Assembly (NCBI RefSeq): GCF_000002425.4
Contig: NC_037257.1
Span: forward strand, 11,780,627 to 11,844,626
Length of the DNA: 64,000 nucleotides
DNA from: Physcomitrium patens
Taxonomy: Eukaryota; Streptophyta; Bryopsida; Funariales; Funariaceae
Reading direction: 5' to 3'
Shown here: in pieces, positions 23,908 to 36,800 of the stretch
How the letters are laid out: the number at the start of each line of letters is the position of its first letter
Numbering within the stretch: the first letter of the stretch is position 1
Made by a program: the position numbers and the translations under genes
Notes under the pieces: model-generated
Databases searched by the model: none
What the model was told of the DNA's origin: nothing
What the model saw: only the letters and a program-made list of their open reading frames with translations

Positions 23908-26900
23908 TATTCTTTAGTAAATTAAGACATATCTATTTATATATTATCATCCATTTAAATAACTATATATCCATCCATGTATCTAAATATAAATTGTTTT
24001 TAAATATATAATTTAAGAAATAGAACTAACTAAATGATGCTTGTAATATTGGTTGTACTACAATGCTTTATTAGAAGAACCATAGAGATAATAATAGAGA
24101 AGATGGCTTCTAAAAGTCCAACATTTGCATTACTTGGCATTGAAAAAATGAAAAGATTAATTCCATTTTTTATTATAAGCAACATGAATTCAAAATTGGA
24201 AGTGCTATTGAAGAATTTTATATTCACTTTTCACTATCATATGGAAAAAAATATGCATAAATTAATAAATATATATATATATATATATTAATAAATAAAT
24301 AAAAATCATAAATTTATCTCTCTCACCATCCAATGTATCTAAAAATGATGTATTCTTCATGTAATAGAATTCTTATGATCATTAAATCAAATACTAATCC
24401 CTACATTGTATTATTAATTTTCTAACAATCTACTATCAATTTTGTAATCTCTTCATTATTTCTACCTTAATCTTTTGTTATCTAGCAACTATTCTAATAC
24501 CTTTGCTATCTTCCAAACCAATATGTAAGAGTTGGAATTTGACCTCCAATCTAGTACTCTAATAGAAGTTACTTGCAAATTATAATCTTTATTTCCTTCA
24601 AGCTCTAATTGTATGTAACATCATTTGCCAATTTCTAAGCTTATGGTCTATAATATTAAAATGAAATTTTGACAATTGGCTTTTTATTTAGTGATTGCAT
24701 CATTACATTTACATAAAAATCTAATTTATTATATCAATTACTATATGTTTTATTCACATCTTTTATATTAGCTCAAATTTCTAGCAATTTATAGTACAAC
24801 TTTTGGTAAATAGATTAAAATATTATCAAGTGCAATGACAAAAAAATAAAATTTCTCAAAAAAATTGAAATATATTATAAATGTTGTATTTCATAATTTT
24901 TACTATTTTTAATTTAGCAAAGGAGAATAAAAAATAATCCTATTGTAATCTGCAATGGGGCTTCTAATCTAAATGCAACAACCATACTTACAATAGAAAA
25001 CACAACTATGCAAAGATATTTGTCAAAATCTTGATAGGCCTTATATTGCTTCTATCTTATTAAAGATATAGATAAAGTTGACAATTGTGTTCTAAAATAC
25101 AATAGAAATATCCACCAAATGATAGTCACATCCATCTTTGTTCTTGCACTATTGTAGGGACTCTTCTTACATCTATCTCCACAACTTTTTATTCATAGTA
25201 AACCTGGGCTTCCACAACTGGTTAATATTAATAGAATTTTTTTGTATTATTTACTAAAATCAAGAATTTTTTTATGATTATGTTCATCTATCAAAGAATC
25301 AGGAAAGAGTTATGTAGATATAATTTTTTCAAATTAAAATTAAACTTAATGTTATTTTATGCTTAAATTTTTTTAATTCTATTAAATTTTTAGAATTAGA
25401 TATTAATAATCTAAATATTTTACACAAATTTATATGTATTTTAGGATTACTTTACACCAAAAATTCCACTTCAAAAGGCCATAGCTCACAAGTCTTAGTA
25501 AGGTCCTTCACTTGATAAAGAAAAACCCTCTTTTGAAAACCTTCTCCTTTGAATATAATATAATGTGATAATAGGCCACGAAATGAATCAATTTTTTTAA
25601 TATTATAAACTTATATATATTAGCTTATATCTTAATTCAAAAAATTATAAGAACAAAAATAAAAATAAAAATAAAAATAATTTTTTTAATAGTTATTATA
25701 TATATTATTTGACATAACTTCTCATTTTTTTCTAAAAAAGTGCGCTCCATCTCAATTTTTCTTCTTAAGGCCTTTGAATTTATTTTTCTAAATATACAAC
25801 CAACTTAAGGAGGCTATTTTATTTTAACCAAGCAAAATATTTAAAAGTTAAAACCTCTCACATTGTCTCCTAAGTATAAAGTGCCCCTTACATCAACAAG
25901 TATTGTAATTATTTATTTGTTCGAATATGTTTATGTATATATATATATATATATCATGAAAAAAATCTATTAATTTGGATTTAAGATTTGGATGTATTTT
26001 GATCGAAAGATTACTTTGCAATTATTGAACCAAAATCTAATGCCTTTTATCGGATTTTTTAAAAATAAAGTAAGTAAATCAAATAATTAAAAATCAATTA
26101 TCATCTTAAAAGAAAAACAGCGCACCACCACTTTCTACTGTAATTTATTTTTAATTTATTTTTATGTTACTGTTTGTGACTTCAAATTTGTATAATTTAA
26201 TAACAGCTTGTTTCTTTTAAAAAAAAAAATCAAAGCACAAGACAGTGGACCCAAGAAAATAGAAACATATCATGTCTTTGAGTTAGTTTGCACTAAATTC
26301 TTTGTTTATTTGAAAGAAATTAAATGTTGCTTCTAAATTGGAAGTTGACACCCATTTAAACCATAAGAATTTACAGTTTTATAACTTATTCTTATTTTCA
26401 ATGAACAAAATCATAATTAATCTTAAGAATTATAGAAACAGAAGAGTCAAAATTTCATTAATATAGTTAATATTGAGTATTCTCAAGTTCATCATGTGTT
26501 TTTGTCAAACCTCATTCCTAAATTTTATCAGAATTTTAAAAGAACAATAAATTTAATTTGCAATACTTCTATTCTTCAGAATATAAATATAGTTGTCTAT
26601 TTTAATTTCTTTGAATTCTTCTTGGTCATAGTAAAGGGTCGTGGCAAAATGTATATAGATTTATCAAAAATTCAGGCTACTAGTTCTGATGAATTTTTCA
26701 ATTTTTAAAATGAAATACAAGATAATAAAAATCAATGCCAATTTTTTCATGAGGTTGGAACCAATTACTCTTTTTTTTTTTTCTTTTTTTTTTCTTTTTT
26801 TTTTCCAGAAACCAAATAATTTGAGTTATGTGAAACCTTTTTTTTTATTTTTATTTTTATTTTATGTACATGTCACAAAAAGAAGAAAAGGAAAAGAAAA

Positions 26901-27822
26901 AGAGAGTGTTTAATTTGTTCTATCTTTCAACACCCTAATACCCTTCAATTCACAACGTTTTGGCCTTATCTATGTCTATCTCTCTTTATATACATATATA
27001 TATATATATACATATACAATTAGACCCATGCTTTTACTAAATAGACCCACCTTTGATGAAGAATATAATAACCATGATGAATGTGGTTGGTTTTTGTTGG
27101 TTGCATATCCAACAGTTGGGCAATGAATCTAGATATCATTATATTTTTTCACAATGGTTAAGATGGGTGGATCAATTTAGTACAAACTTGGGTCTATTTA
27201 ACATTCCCCTATCTATCTATCTATCTATCTATATATATATATATATATATATATCCTTCTATATGAAAGAAAAGAAAATAGAGAGCTTACACAAAAGTCA
27301 TGGCACATGGGAAAAGTCGAAGCACAAGTGGTTTGGGAAGGAGGTAGAGAATGGGAAAACCCGCTTTTCACATTCAGCCTGATATCTTCGTGGAGGCGAC
27401 GGGAAAGGGTCCCACTACCCGTGCAACCCGTGCCACCCGTGCCGCAGTGCACCCCTTCGCAATCGCATCAGGGATCCAGGCTCCCGCATCGTCACTCGCA
27501 CTGTCAGGCAATCCCCCTTTTTCAACATTGTTTTGTTTCCACCGTTGCCGGATCATTGGAATCCTTCATAGGGGCGCATTATTCACCACGGACTAGTATT
27601 TAGCTTAACAATCATCGCTGGGAACTCGCTTCTCTGGTTTACCTTAGGTAGTGGGTTCGTTTTCGTGGACGATGACGACGATTTGAGTGTGCTGTGAGCT
27701 CCTTTTGTGAAGATTGTGTGGCAGTTTTGGGGCATTGGAGGTACTGGATGTGTTTGATTTTGAGCTGTGAGAAAGGCGGGATGACGCTGGGTTTGTGATC
27801 GTGGGAGCGGGAGAATGGTGGT
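21892..27822. other. SnRK2 3' flank, AT-rich spacer, LysM gene promoter
   Basis: About 21892-23030 has balanced composition and is plausible 3' UTR and downstream sequence. About 23030-27300 is AT-rich with (TA)n tracts near 23321-23349, 23869-23899, 24268-24290, 25938-25953 and 26996-27011, plus a T-rich stretch near 26770-26860; no coding region recognised. A (CTAT)n-(TA)n block lies at about 27213-27254. About 27340-27822 is GC-richer and contains a tandem ACCCGTGC-like repeat near 27413-27440, consistent with the promoter and leader of the LysM gene. Confidence 0.5.
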
Positions 27823-29632
27823 ATGGGGAAGAGCGAGAGTAGGGTGTTGAAGGTGGCGCAGGGGGATACGCTGTGGGGGCTCGGGGAGCGTCACGGAGTG
27901 CCCTGGGAGCATATTCAGGTGTTTAACAAGCTGCGCGACCACACGGTTTACGCTGGGGAGGAACTGAAGTTGCCCCCTCAGCGGACCAAGGCATGGGTGG
28001 TGGAGTCGGGTGACAGTGCCTGGGAGATTGCGGAGCGGTTCGGGCTAACCTTGGAGGAGGTTCAGGATGTGAACGGTGGGATTCCGGAAGTTTTGTACCC
28101 GGGGGATGTGTTGTTAGTGCCCGAGGACGCCGTGCTGCGACCACGCCAGCTGATAAGTTTGAGAGCCGTTAAAGCGCGATTGAAAGGGATTGCTGTTCAT
28201 GCTAATGCCAAATTTTTCGATGTCTTCCCGTACCCTCAAGGTAATGAACAACGCCCTCCGGTCCGGGAAGGCATTCCTATTTTATGCTAATTTGGTAGAA
28301 ATCTTTCGAGTCGAGTTTTCAGTCCTGCTACAGGCCAGGATTTTCATATTAGAATTATTGTGGTTTATGTATAGCTTTAGTATTGAATTTTTTGAGTAAT
28401 AATCCGCTTTTTTTTATTGCTTATTTTATGTCTAAACCAAATAATTAATTTTGTTCGAAGAAAAGTTATAGCTATGTTATCAGCCAGGTACTCCAGGGTC
28501 CATCTGTTCACGTTGATAGTTCTATCGCTTTCATTTACAGCAACTCATCACAATTTTTTTGATCTGTCTATGTTAAGTCTTATTTTCAAGTAGACTTAGT
28601 TTGAATTGGAAGATTTGCAGGAGCCAGTTCGTGACTAGAGACGAGTTTTTAAGTAGCGTGAAATTACATTTATGGATGTTCAAGCAGCAGTATCAATATG
28701 ACACTACCATGATTTCATTTCCATTGTAGATATTGACAATTACAGGGAGAAACACCGGCTGCTATTGAATGCGCTACGGCATGTGGAGAGCAGCTTCATC
28801 ATGCCTGCACCAATTGGAGACAATGGCCTTAGCATTGGGCCCCTTCAAATTAGGTTTCTCTTGAACTTTTGAAGTGATTTAATGTTTTTATAACCTATAG
28901 TTTGTAGTTCGTTCTTTAAAGTGACATTGTGCAGACACCTAAGTTGGAATGGCATTCTTATTGAATTAAGCTCGCGTGGGGACTCAGTCTAGACTGTACT
29001 AATATGTGATTGATCATTTTTCACGCCTAAGGCATATCTGTATTGAACGGTTGCAGCACTGAGTATCACCAAGATGCATGGTGGCAAGCGAGCAGTACTG
29101 TGAAATACGAGCATTGCGAGGAAGTTGATTATGCCGAGCGCACAGTTATCAATTATTGGCTGCGTTATTGCCCTTGGGCACTTGAGTTTGGAGACTGGGA
29201 GACTCTGGCACGTACTCACAATGGAGGCCCATGCTATTGGCACCATTTCTCCACCACCCGTTATTGGTGAGCATGTGACCCTATGTGCTTTATCTGTCAA
29301 TCTTCTGCTCTCTGTAGTGACTAATGAGATAATGTGCTTGGGACTTGTGCTACGATTCGGCGTTCCATTTTCGCTTCTTGTCTGAAGGGATAGATTTGGA
29401 TCGCAGGAGAAGAGTTAAGAATGCATTGCGAAGTAGAGGATACATACAAGGAATCCCAGAGTTTTCGTCTTCGGCTCGTGATAACAGCTCGATACAGCTA
29501 TTTAACACTCACATTCCATTTGTTGTTCCAATTCTTGAGAGCAAAGTGAAGGATAATCCCGACAAGGGCGCTTCGCAATTACAGACCACATCAGCTGTTA
29601 TGGAAGCAGCGACCGTTGGAGTCCCCTACTAA
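27823..29632 (+). CDS. LysM-LysM-i-type lysozyme (destabilase)-like protein
   Basis: Four exons (27823-28240, 28730-28853, 29057-29266, 29407-29632) code for 325 residues. LysM 1 spans about 7-51 (VAQGDTLWGLGERHGV) and LysM 2 about 56-100 (VESGDSAWEIAERFGL); LysM domains bind GlcNAc-containing glycans such as peptidoglycan and chitin. Residues 140-251 match the i-type lysozyme/destabilase pattern: Glu159 in HVESS, Asp170 in IGDNGLSIGPLQIS (positions of the two catalytic acids, 11 apart), YHQDAW, a VINYWLRY helix, ARTHNGGP (232-239) and TTRYW (247-251). Most disulfide Cys of secreted animal members are absent and no signal peptide is visible, so an intracellular or unconventional location is possible. 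The tail (252-325) has no known domain. The start is the first ATG in frame with LysM 1. Domain reading is by eye; the frame across all three junctions supports it. Confidence 0.82.
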
Positions 29633-29724
29633 ATGAGATTTCTTGATGGAGCTTGGATATAGATGAAGCAGATAATCCCACGATTATTTTTTTGTATAGA
29701 TTGAGATCCTAAAGAGGGGAGATC

Positions 29725-29776
29725 TCTTTAAAATGTGCACGATATTTCTATCTTTAAAATGTGCACGATATTTCTA
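29725..29776. repeat. Perfect 26-bp tandem duplication
   Basis: Two identical adjacent 26-bp units (each starting TCTTTAAAATGTGCACG) in the 3' flank of the LysM gene, about 95 bp after its stop. Confidence 0.95.
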
Positions 29777-30097
29777 TCTTCAACTGTGCACACACACACA
29801 CTACAGAATAACGTGTTCACCATCATTTGTGCTACATCTGGTGATGGTACCGCTTCTATATTTATTATTAGAGGTACTGGATTGTTCCACAATCCTTGAG
29901 AATTTATAAATAAGCTGCTACGCTAACATGTAGAAGGAAAAGATTTGCCGATGGAAAATTTCATGGGTGCGATCTGTATTTTCGCATTGTTGCACTTGCG
30001 CGGCTCTAAAAATGAACAAACCATACATGTTATTGAAATGACTTAAGATCTGTTGCTCGACTACAAAATAGGATTTCAGCGTCGGGATCTTACGTAT

Positions 30098-30366
30098 TCA
30101 ATTGATTTTAAATGGAGACAAAAGATAATTCCATCTCAAAAATCTAAAGTCACACCCAGTCTTTTTCTGCACATTCAAACAGGAATCGATTCTCTGTCTG
30201 GATGCAATTTTTTTAAATAAACGTAGAATTCTCCGTGCTAGATAAACTCCAGCCGCAAGCCGAAAGCTGTCAGCCGCCAATTTCTGAAAGAGTATTAGAT
30301 TGATGCGGAGTACTAGAGAAATGGACAACGGACCTTAACGAGACCAGCTACCAAACCGATGAGCAT
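30098..30366 (-). CDS. Possible two-exon small protein of 72 residues
   Basis: Minus strand. Exon 1 30366-30334 (MLIGLVAGLVK) and exon 2 30283-30098, joined in phase 0 across a 50-nt intron with a weak GTCCGT donor and a good TTTCAG acceptor after a pyrimidine run. The product is basic, with a hydrophobic N-terminus and AADSFRLAAGVYLARRILRL, which looks like an amphipathic or membrane helix. No family recognised. The intron is very short and the donor is weak, so this could be a chance reading or the last exons of a longer gene. Confidence 0.3.
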
Positions 30367-31553
30367 CGTCTCTAAGGTACCTGGTAAAGTGAACATGCTA
30401 CGATTGAGAATTTTCACTTGAGCAGTCCATTGTATCACAGATTTACGACCATGCCAATTTAGTCTGTGGTACTACCAAAGCTCTACCTGCATCATGGCAT
30501 AAGTGATTTGTTCAAGTCCCAGAATACGGAGATAAAAGGGATGTGCTACCTTCGCACACGCACATATGAATACCCCACCTGAGTGAATTGGACTTTCTGA
30601 TGAACCTAGTCCAATGCAGTCCTAGCTTAGGCGATTTCAAAGTTAAAGCTATATTAGCAGCTTAGTTAAAAAAATTACCAGTTCTCCCGTGGTCCTGTAA
30701 TCTGTGAACTTGTGAAAGAGTTGAGAATTCCCATTTTGTGAAAATAAGAGTTACCGCAAGTCTTCATTACAGGTGTGAGGTTTTCTACCTCAACACCAAC
30801 AACTCGGTAACATCTCTTAATGTCTCATGTACCGCGCAGCCTGAAAGGATGATAGGATATTAGCGACTAATTACTGTCCAACACATGCTTGATGTTCTCT
30901 TCTAAATACTCCAAATAATTGTTTTGTGGAACAACAGAATGAAACAAAACACGACTTGCCAACGCAAAACAAAATTCAACTAATAGCCGTTGTCCAATTC
31001 CAGAATATGACATGTCCACCACATACCCAACACGCGAAGCAGAGACATGACCTCATACCCCACCACTGTAGAAGGTTGAAAAAGACTAAAATAAGAGGTG
31101 GACAATATGTCTGCAACGAGCAGATTACAAAATATACAAGTCTTTTATTGGAAGTTTAAAAACAAAACCCTAAAAGAAATTTGTTTCAAGAGCACGTGCT
31201 ATACGCACATGAAGGGTCTGAGAGACGGACCTGGTGATTCAATGTCGTAAAATCAGCAAATTTCAGGGGACGCCCTCCTGACTGAATAGTGTGATAGACA
31301 CAATTCTTTCCAAAAGATTATAACCAAATCCATGAAGGGTGAAAAAAGAGATTCATTGTAAGCGTCATATCATGTCTACTAAGTGGCAAACGTCCAGCGA
31401 CATATGAAACCGGTATCCATATTCTTCTGCGCCTCCACTGTCAAATGATACCCTCAGAACACCTCTATACTGGACTTGAGATCTGGTTGCTTTCACCACC
31501 AAGGGCCTGTGAATATATCAGCCTGTTGTCATCGAGTTTCAGAGGTAAGTCAA

Positions 31554-33857
31554 TTATGTAGCAAGATCACTTTCCGAAATTGGTGATAAAAGCACTTTTT
31601 TGGCCCACCAGTCTTCTCCCAACGCATCATCGATATTTTCCAGGTCTATACTAGTGCCTGTCTCTTCTTTAAATATATCTTCATTGCAAACGTTAACGTC
31701 AGAAGCATCCTTGCATTCTGCCACGCTAGGTACATCCAGGCTTTCTTGGCATTCTCCGGGAGTCTCGAACAATCCCTCCCCTTTGCATGTGTGTTGAAGA
31801 GTAGATATCATCTCCGATAGTCTATCCTGGACAGGTTGGCAATCTCCGGTTAACAGATTATCATTCTGCTGTGCTCCATTCTCCTGCGGAAGACATTTGT
31901 CTACAGCAGTACAAAGTCGCTCACCCGGTGAAGTTGCAGCGTCACCATGGCTTAAACTAGTCACTTTCTTCTTGGATTCTTTAACCTGACGTTGCCGTTT
32001 CTCCCTCTCCTCCTCGAATGTTCCATCATCTTTCTCTTTCTTAGACTCTCTTTTACGCTTCGGAAATGTTTGCCCTGTTTGTCCAGACCCATCACGACCC
32101 TCCAACGCCTCCTGCAAAGCTATGAGTTTATCCTCCATGTTTCTACGATTCTTTTCCTCCTTCTGAAACATCTTAATGATGGACTTTAATAACTTAGTAG
32201 CCGCGTTGGGACAAGGCTTATCATATAACTGGAGCATTCCTTCAGGAGAAATGTCATCAGCCTGGACAATTAAATTGTTACAATTCCCATTACGTGCCAT
32301 AGACCCAGATGCAGTTGTAGCTTGACTTTCAGTGACACCAGTGCTATTTTTACTTCGTAGGGCAGCATTCAGGGGACAACCATCCATCGCCTGATTGGAA
32401 CCCGCAACATTGAGGTCCTCTTGAGCTTTCCTTACTACAGGGCGCTTGTTGGTAAGCCCTTTCGACGCATCCAAGACCTTATGAGGCCGTGCTTCAACTT
32501 GCTTCTGCAAAGAACTGGTCCTAGCACCTGATGGAGTAATATATAAAGAAGGCACAGGTTTTTTAGCAGAGTCCAATGGAGCAGGAATACGCGCAGCAGG
32601 ACTCAAAATAGAATCAACCCCCATAATAATTGCAACTGGGCCTTTCTTGCAGGACGTAGACACAAGCTGCTTGGGAGGAACATTTGACGTGCATTCTTCC
32701 CTACTTGCTGATTCCGGAGGACCTATTCTGGGGCTTTTAACCCCAGCACGAACCTGTGGTATAGACGTCTGTGACTTCAAACCTCCATCAGGAATTTGGC
32801 TCCTACTCAGAATCATTCCCCCCCGGGGAGGAAAGGTAGCACTAGAAGACACCAGATTGTTTCGAGACTTCTCTGTGGAGGCAACTAGCACGCTAAGCAT
32901 ATCTGCTTCGCCAGAACCAACTATGCTTTGCGAGCTCTTCTGTGTCTCAGTTTGACATTTTTTAGGTACAATCCCTTGAGGAGCTGAGTTACTAGGAGAA
33001 ACAGCGTCAGTAGTAACTTTGTCCTTGAGAACAGCCAAAGAGGCATTTGTTTCCCCAGAGTCTGGGCTATTCATGGGAGTACCTGGACCTCTAAGTTGCG
33101 ATTCTTGTAGCAATGAAGCCTCAAGCGCATGCAGGTTAGAGGCCTGCTTCTGCAACGTAGCGACCTGTGAAGATACCAATTGTACCTCCTTCTGCACAGC
33201 TTTGGCCAAAGACTGGGCTGCCAGAGCCGCAGCCTGTGCTCTGGACGTAGTGGCTTGCCCACTCTGAGCAATAGCCAAAGATTTCGAAGAGGATTGAACG
33301 GCTCCATTGATCTTGGCGTGAATGCTCCGCTCCAAAGAATGATACAAACTCTTTGTCGCTTCAACAGCTTGCAAAGCAGAGCTAATGGCACCTACAGTCT
33401 CCTTCACCTCCAAACGAATCCTATCAAATTCACTCCGGTCTGCCTTGTAGCTACTTTCCAAAAAATCTAGCCTTTGCAAAACACCAATAAACTGCTCCTT
33501 GATTGTCAAATTCTCCTCCTCAACTTTCTCTCGCAACAATTTCTCATTTTCTGCCTTCTTCCTTTCGGTATCGAAATTCAACCGCTCCCTCTCCACCTGC
33601 TGACGAAGGACCTCATTAACCTCTAAAGCCTGAGAAGTGGCATCCAATTTTTCCTTGAGCAATGCAATCGCAAGCCGCAATTTCTTCCTACCAGCCTCAC
33701 TCCTCTCGAGCTTCTCCGCCAACTGCCGTTCGTTCAACCCATTCCCAACATCCGATTTGTCCAAAACTACATTTCCTCCAAGCTGCCCCCCATGGTTGTT
33801 AGTTACTTCTACGTTGTCAACCATCGACGGCATATCTCCCTCCATTACCACAACCAT
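31554..33857 (-). CDS. Coiled-coil, probably nuclear protein of unknown function
   Basis: One uninterrupted exon. The open frame extends to 33923, but that start would be GTG; the first in-frame ATG is at 33857 (767 residues), with another five codons on (33842). Residues about 44-185 are heptad-like and charged (EKLERSEAGRKKLRLAIALL and onward), a long coiled coil. The middle is Ser/Pro-rich and looks disordered. Basic clusters near residue 598 (KRKRESKK) and just after (REKRQRQVKESKKK) are candidate nuclear signals. The end, IDDALGEDWWAKKVLLSPIS, is a compact conserved-looking motif. The coiled-coil start faintly recalls plant MEE22-type proteins (GRNALRQAV-like segment), but I would not name it on that. 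An ATTTTAG acceptor-like site at 33924-33930 leaves room for an upstream exon. Confidence 0.75.
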   Translation of the reverse strand: MVVVMEGDMPSMVDNVEVTNNHGGQLGGNVVLDKSDVGNGLNERQLAEKLERSEAGRKKLRLAIALLKEKLDATSQALEVNEVLRQQVERERLNFDTERKKAENEKLLREKVEEENLTIKEQFIGVLQRLDFLESSYKADRSEFDRIRLEVKETVGAISSALQAVEATKSLYHSLERSIHAKINGAVQSSSKSLAIAQSGQATTSRAQAAALAAQSLAKAVQKEVQLVSSQVATLQKQASNLHALEASLLQESQLRGPGTPMNSPDSGETNASLAVLKDKVTTDAVSPSNSAPQGIVPKKCQTETQKSSQSIVGSGEADMLSVLVASTEKSRNNLVSSSATFPPRGGMILSRSQIPDGGLKSQTSIPQVRAGVKSPRIGPPESASREECTSNVPPKQLVSTSCKKGPVAIIMGVDSILSPAARIPAPLDSAKKPVPSLYITPSGARTSSLQKQVEARPHKVLDASKGLTNKRPVVRKAQEDLNVAGSNQAMDGCPLNAALRSKNSTGVTESQATTASGSMARNGNCNNLIVQADDISPEGMLQLYDKPCPNAATKLLKSIIKMFQKEEKNRRNMEDKLIALQEALEGRDGSGQTGQTFPKRKRESKKEKDDGTFEEEREKRQRQVKESKKKVTSLSHGDAATSPGERLCTAVDKCLPQENGAQQNDNLLTGDCQPVQDRLSEMISTLQHTCKGEGLFETPGECQESLDVPSVAECKDASDVNVCNEDIFKEETGTSIDLENIDDALGEDWWAKKVLLSPISESDLAT

Positions 33858-36800
33858 ATATACATCCCGTATCACCTCCAAAACCCTAAAGAGGATCCAC
33901 TGCACGATCACTAGTCCCTGCACCTAAAATCATCATTCCCTACTTGATGCACCCCTAACTTCAAAAACAACAGGAGGAAGAGAGGAAAAAGAACAGGGAC
34001 CAGAAAAAAAACAACTAATTCATTCATTCATTTCAAAATAATAAAGAAATAAATACTCTTCTGCAATCTGCAACAGTCTGCGCAATCTACATTCTAGCGA
34101 AATCTTTCAAGTTAAGGTCGAAAAATGAAAACAAGCAAACAAACAAATGAGAAGAATTACGCCGTGTGACGCACGCGGCTCGAACCGTTTTTTCAGACCA
34201 TTCACTCTGCATGCTCCCTTGCAAGCTCAATTTCAATCTAATCTTCCCACAAACCCTGCCCGGGGCAATTTAAACAGGATTCCAGTGACCTAATGGGCGA
34301 TCCACAAACGATTCAAACGTCTCCCGGGGCGGAGACGTTGAATCGATGCATCGACACTCACTCCAACACACTTTAGGGTTTGGAGGGTTTAGGGGTTTTA
34401 GTTTCTCGTTCCGAGCGCCAGTCGGAGCTTCATTCATCCAACAGCCGAGTTTCGAGCCACCTCATTAGAAGCTGATTCAATGACTGCCGTGTGGACAATC
34501 ATTCACTCCATTTACCAACACAGCTTTCTATAAATGGCACTCTTCGGTGTTGGAAATTGCTCTTAAATGCTCTTTTGTAGTGAATACCAGAAGAATTCAA
34601 AACATTGAGGAATTTGGAATTATTCTATTTCTTATACTCATCGTTGATTTTTTAAGATAAGAATAAGTTTGTGGTTGACATGACCTACAAATAAATAAAT
34701 AAATAAATAAATGAATTGTAGCAATAATTATAAACAAGATTTTTTCTTAAATAATATTGATATAAAAATATATATGCTCAAAAATAGGAAGTGATTGAGA
34801 AGGAAGCAAGTGATAAAAAAAACAATTTAAACACTTCCATGTTTAGTGAAGTTTTTGTAGTAGATGTTTGCTATCTGGTATAAAAAGAAATTACATTACT
34901 TTAATTCATGCTTTGTGTATTGACAATCAATCGACTATGATTATATGAGAATACCTAAAGAAAATTTGAAAAATTTGAGATTGATATAATCACATTTTAA
35001 ATTTATCTGTTATTGTTTAAAGAAGTGATGAAATATTAAAAATGAATAACAAAAAACCGTCCTGGCCTTTCTTTTCTTTTGTTTTTCTGTTCTGTTTTTT
35101 TAATATCTTAGTATTCTACATTTTTATTTTTATTGAATTCTATTTTACTTGACAAATGGACTATGTATATGAAATAAATCATTTTCACTTCTTTTGTCTA
35201 CAATATTATTAAAAATATTATTGAAAGGGAGAATATTTTATATCAGAAGGAATCCATTATTTAGTCCATATACATAATTGCATAATTGACGTGATTTTAA
35301 ATATTATTTTATAATATAAAATTAAAATATTTTTAAAATAATTTACATACACTTTGTTGTATAAATAAAGATGGTTATATACAACAAATCAAGTGTCAAA
35401 AATCATCATCAAATATACAATCAAAACCAAATAAGAATGCAAAATAAACACATTCTTAGGAAAAGATGAAAAATCTAAAGACAACCTAGTTAAGCTATCA
35501 TTTATGCCATAAATAGAAAATTTAAGAGTATAATTATATAAAAAAAATTATAAATTTTATTCAATATTTAAATCACAATAGTCAAGAAAAATCTTATAAT
35601 TATGTGCTTTCTTTCTTAAAATACTCACAAGACTTAATTTAATAAGAATGCCAAGTCAAGGAGGCTTTTCTACCTAATCTTCAAATTCTAGTTGACACTA
35701 TTAAGGTCAAGTAACATAAAACACTAAGTAGATAACATCCAAGTAATATGATTTGAAATCCAATGCTACATCACATGACATTTTTTGTATAAATAAAAAT
35801 CATCATATATAATAGATTAATTACTAAAAATCATTGTCGAATATGCAATTAAAACCAAATAAGAATATATAACAAATACACTTTGAAGTGCCCCTTCTAG
35901 TTTCTTAGGAGCTCTATGAATCATCTAAGATAACAACTTGCACATAATCAAAGATGAATGTCATAATAATATCAATAAAAAATCATATATAACTAAGTTA
36001 ATACCATAACAACTAGACCACCAAAACATGTAACAAATATAGAAGTATGAATATTCAATCCATCTCAATTAATGAGACATGGATGAAAGTCTTCCTACCA
36101 TAAAAACAAATTTAATTTCATCGAAGAAGAATAAAAAGAGATGGTATCAAATATGCCATATGCCACTTGTATTAGTACTAGTCCTATAATAGCATGGTAG
36201 TAGCTCTTTTCTTCTTACTACATACAAAAAAATTGATGTCATTTGACACATATATCAATTCAAGATGTATAGAATCATCAATAGGAAAATGACAAAGAAC
36301 ATAATTCTTTAAATGATCTAAACACTTCTATCTATCTTTGCCTTCAAGTAACAAAATATCAATAGGTCTCACATCCTTGATATAAAGAATTGTGCATCTT
36401 GCATTGTCATCAAATATTGTAGATACATCACATTACAAATACACATAATATTCTTTGGATAATCTTTGCAACTAACATCAATAAGTTCACATATAGATGC
36501 AAGCATATTATAAAGTATCACAATATTGAGCAATAGATAAATTTTCTATAGATACAGATATAGCCTCCTTAAATATTCATTACAAAGATATTGAATCTAA
36601 ATGTTAGGATTATATAACTCGACAACTAGAGCCAATTTTTTATATATTAAGTTTGATAGAGTTGGCTTCTTTCCATACAATAATTGACAAGGACTATAAG
36701 ATGCCAAAAATACCTATCTACTAAAGTGATAAACTATTATGATCCATGATAATATGAAGTTCAAATCATGATGATCTATATAAAGCAATCCATATTTTTG

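Noticed and set aside
33858..33923. Upstream extension of the coiled-coil gene to 33923
   Set aside because: That start is GTG, not ATG, and sits right after an acceptor-like TTTTAG; the first ATG at 33857 is preferred.
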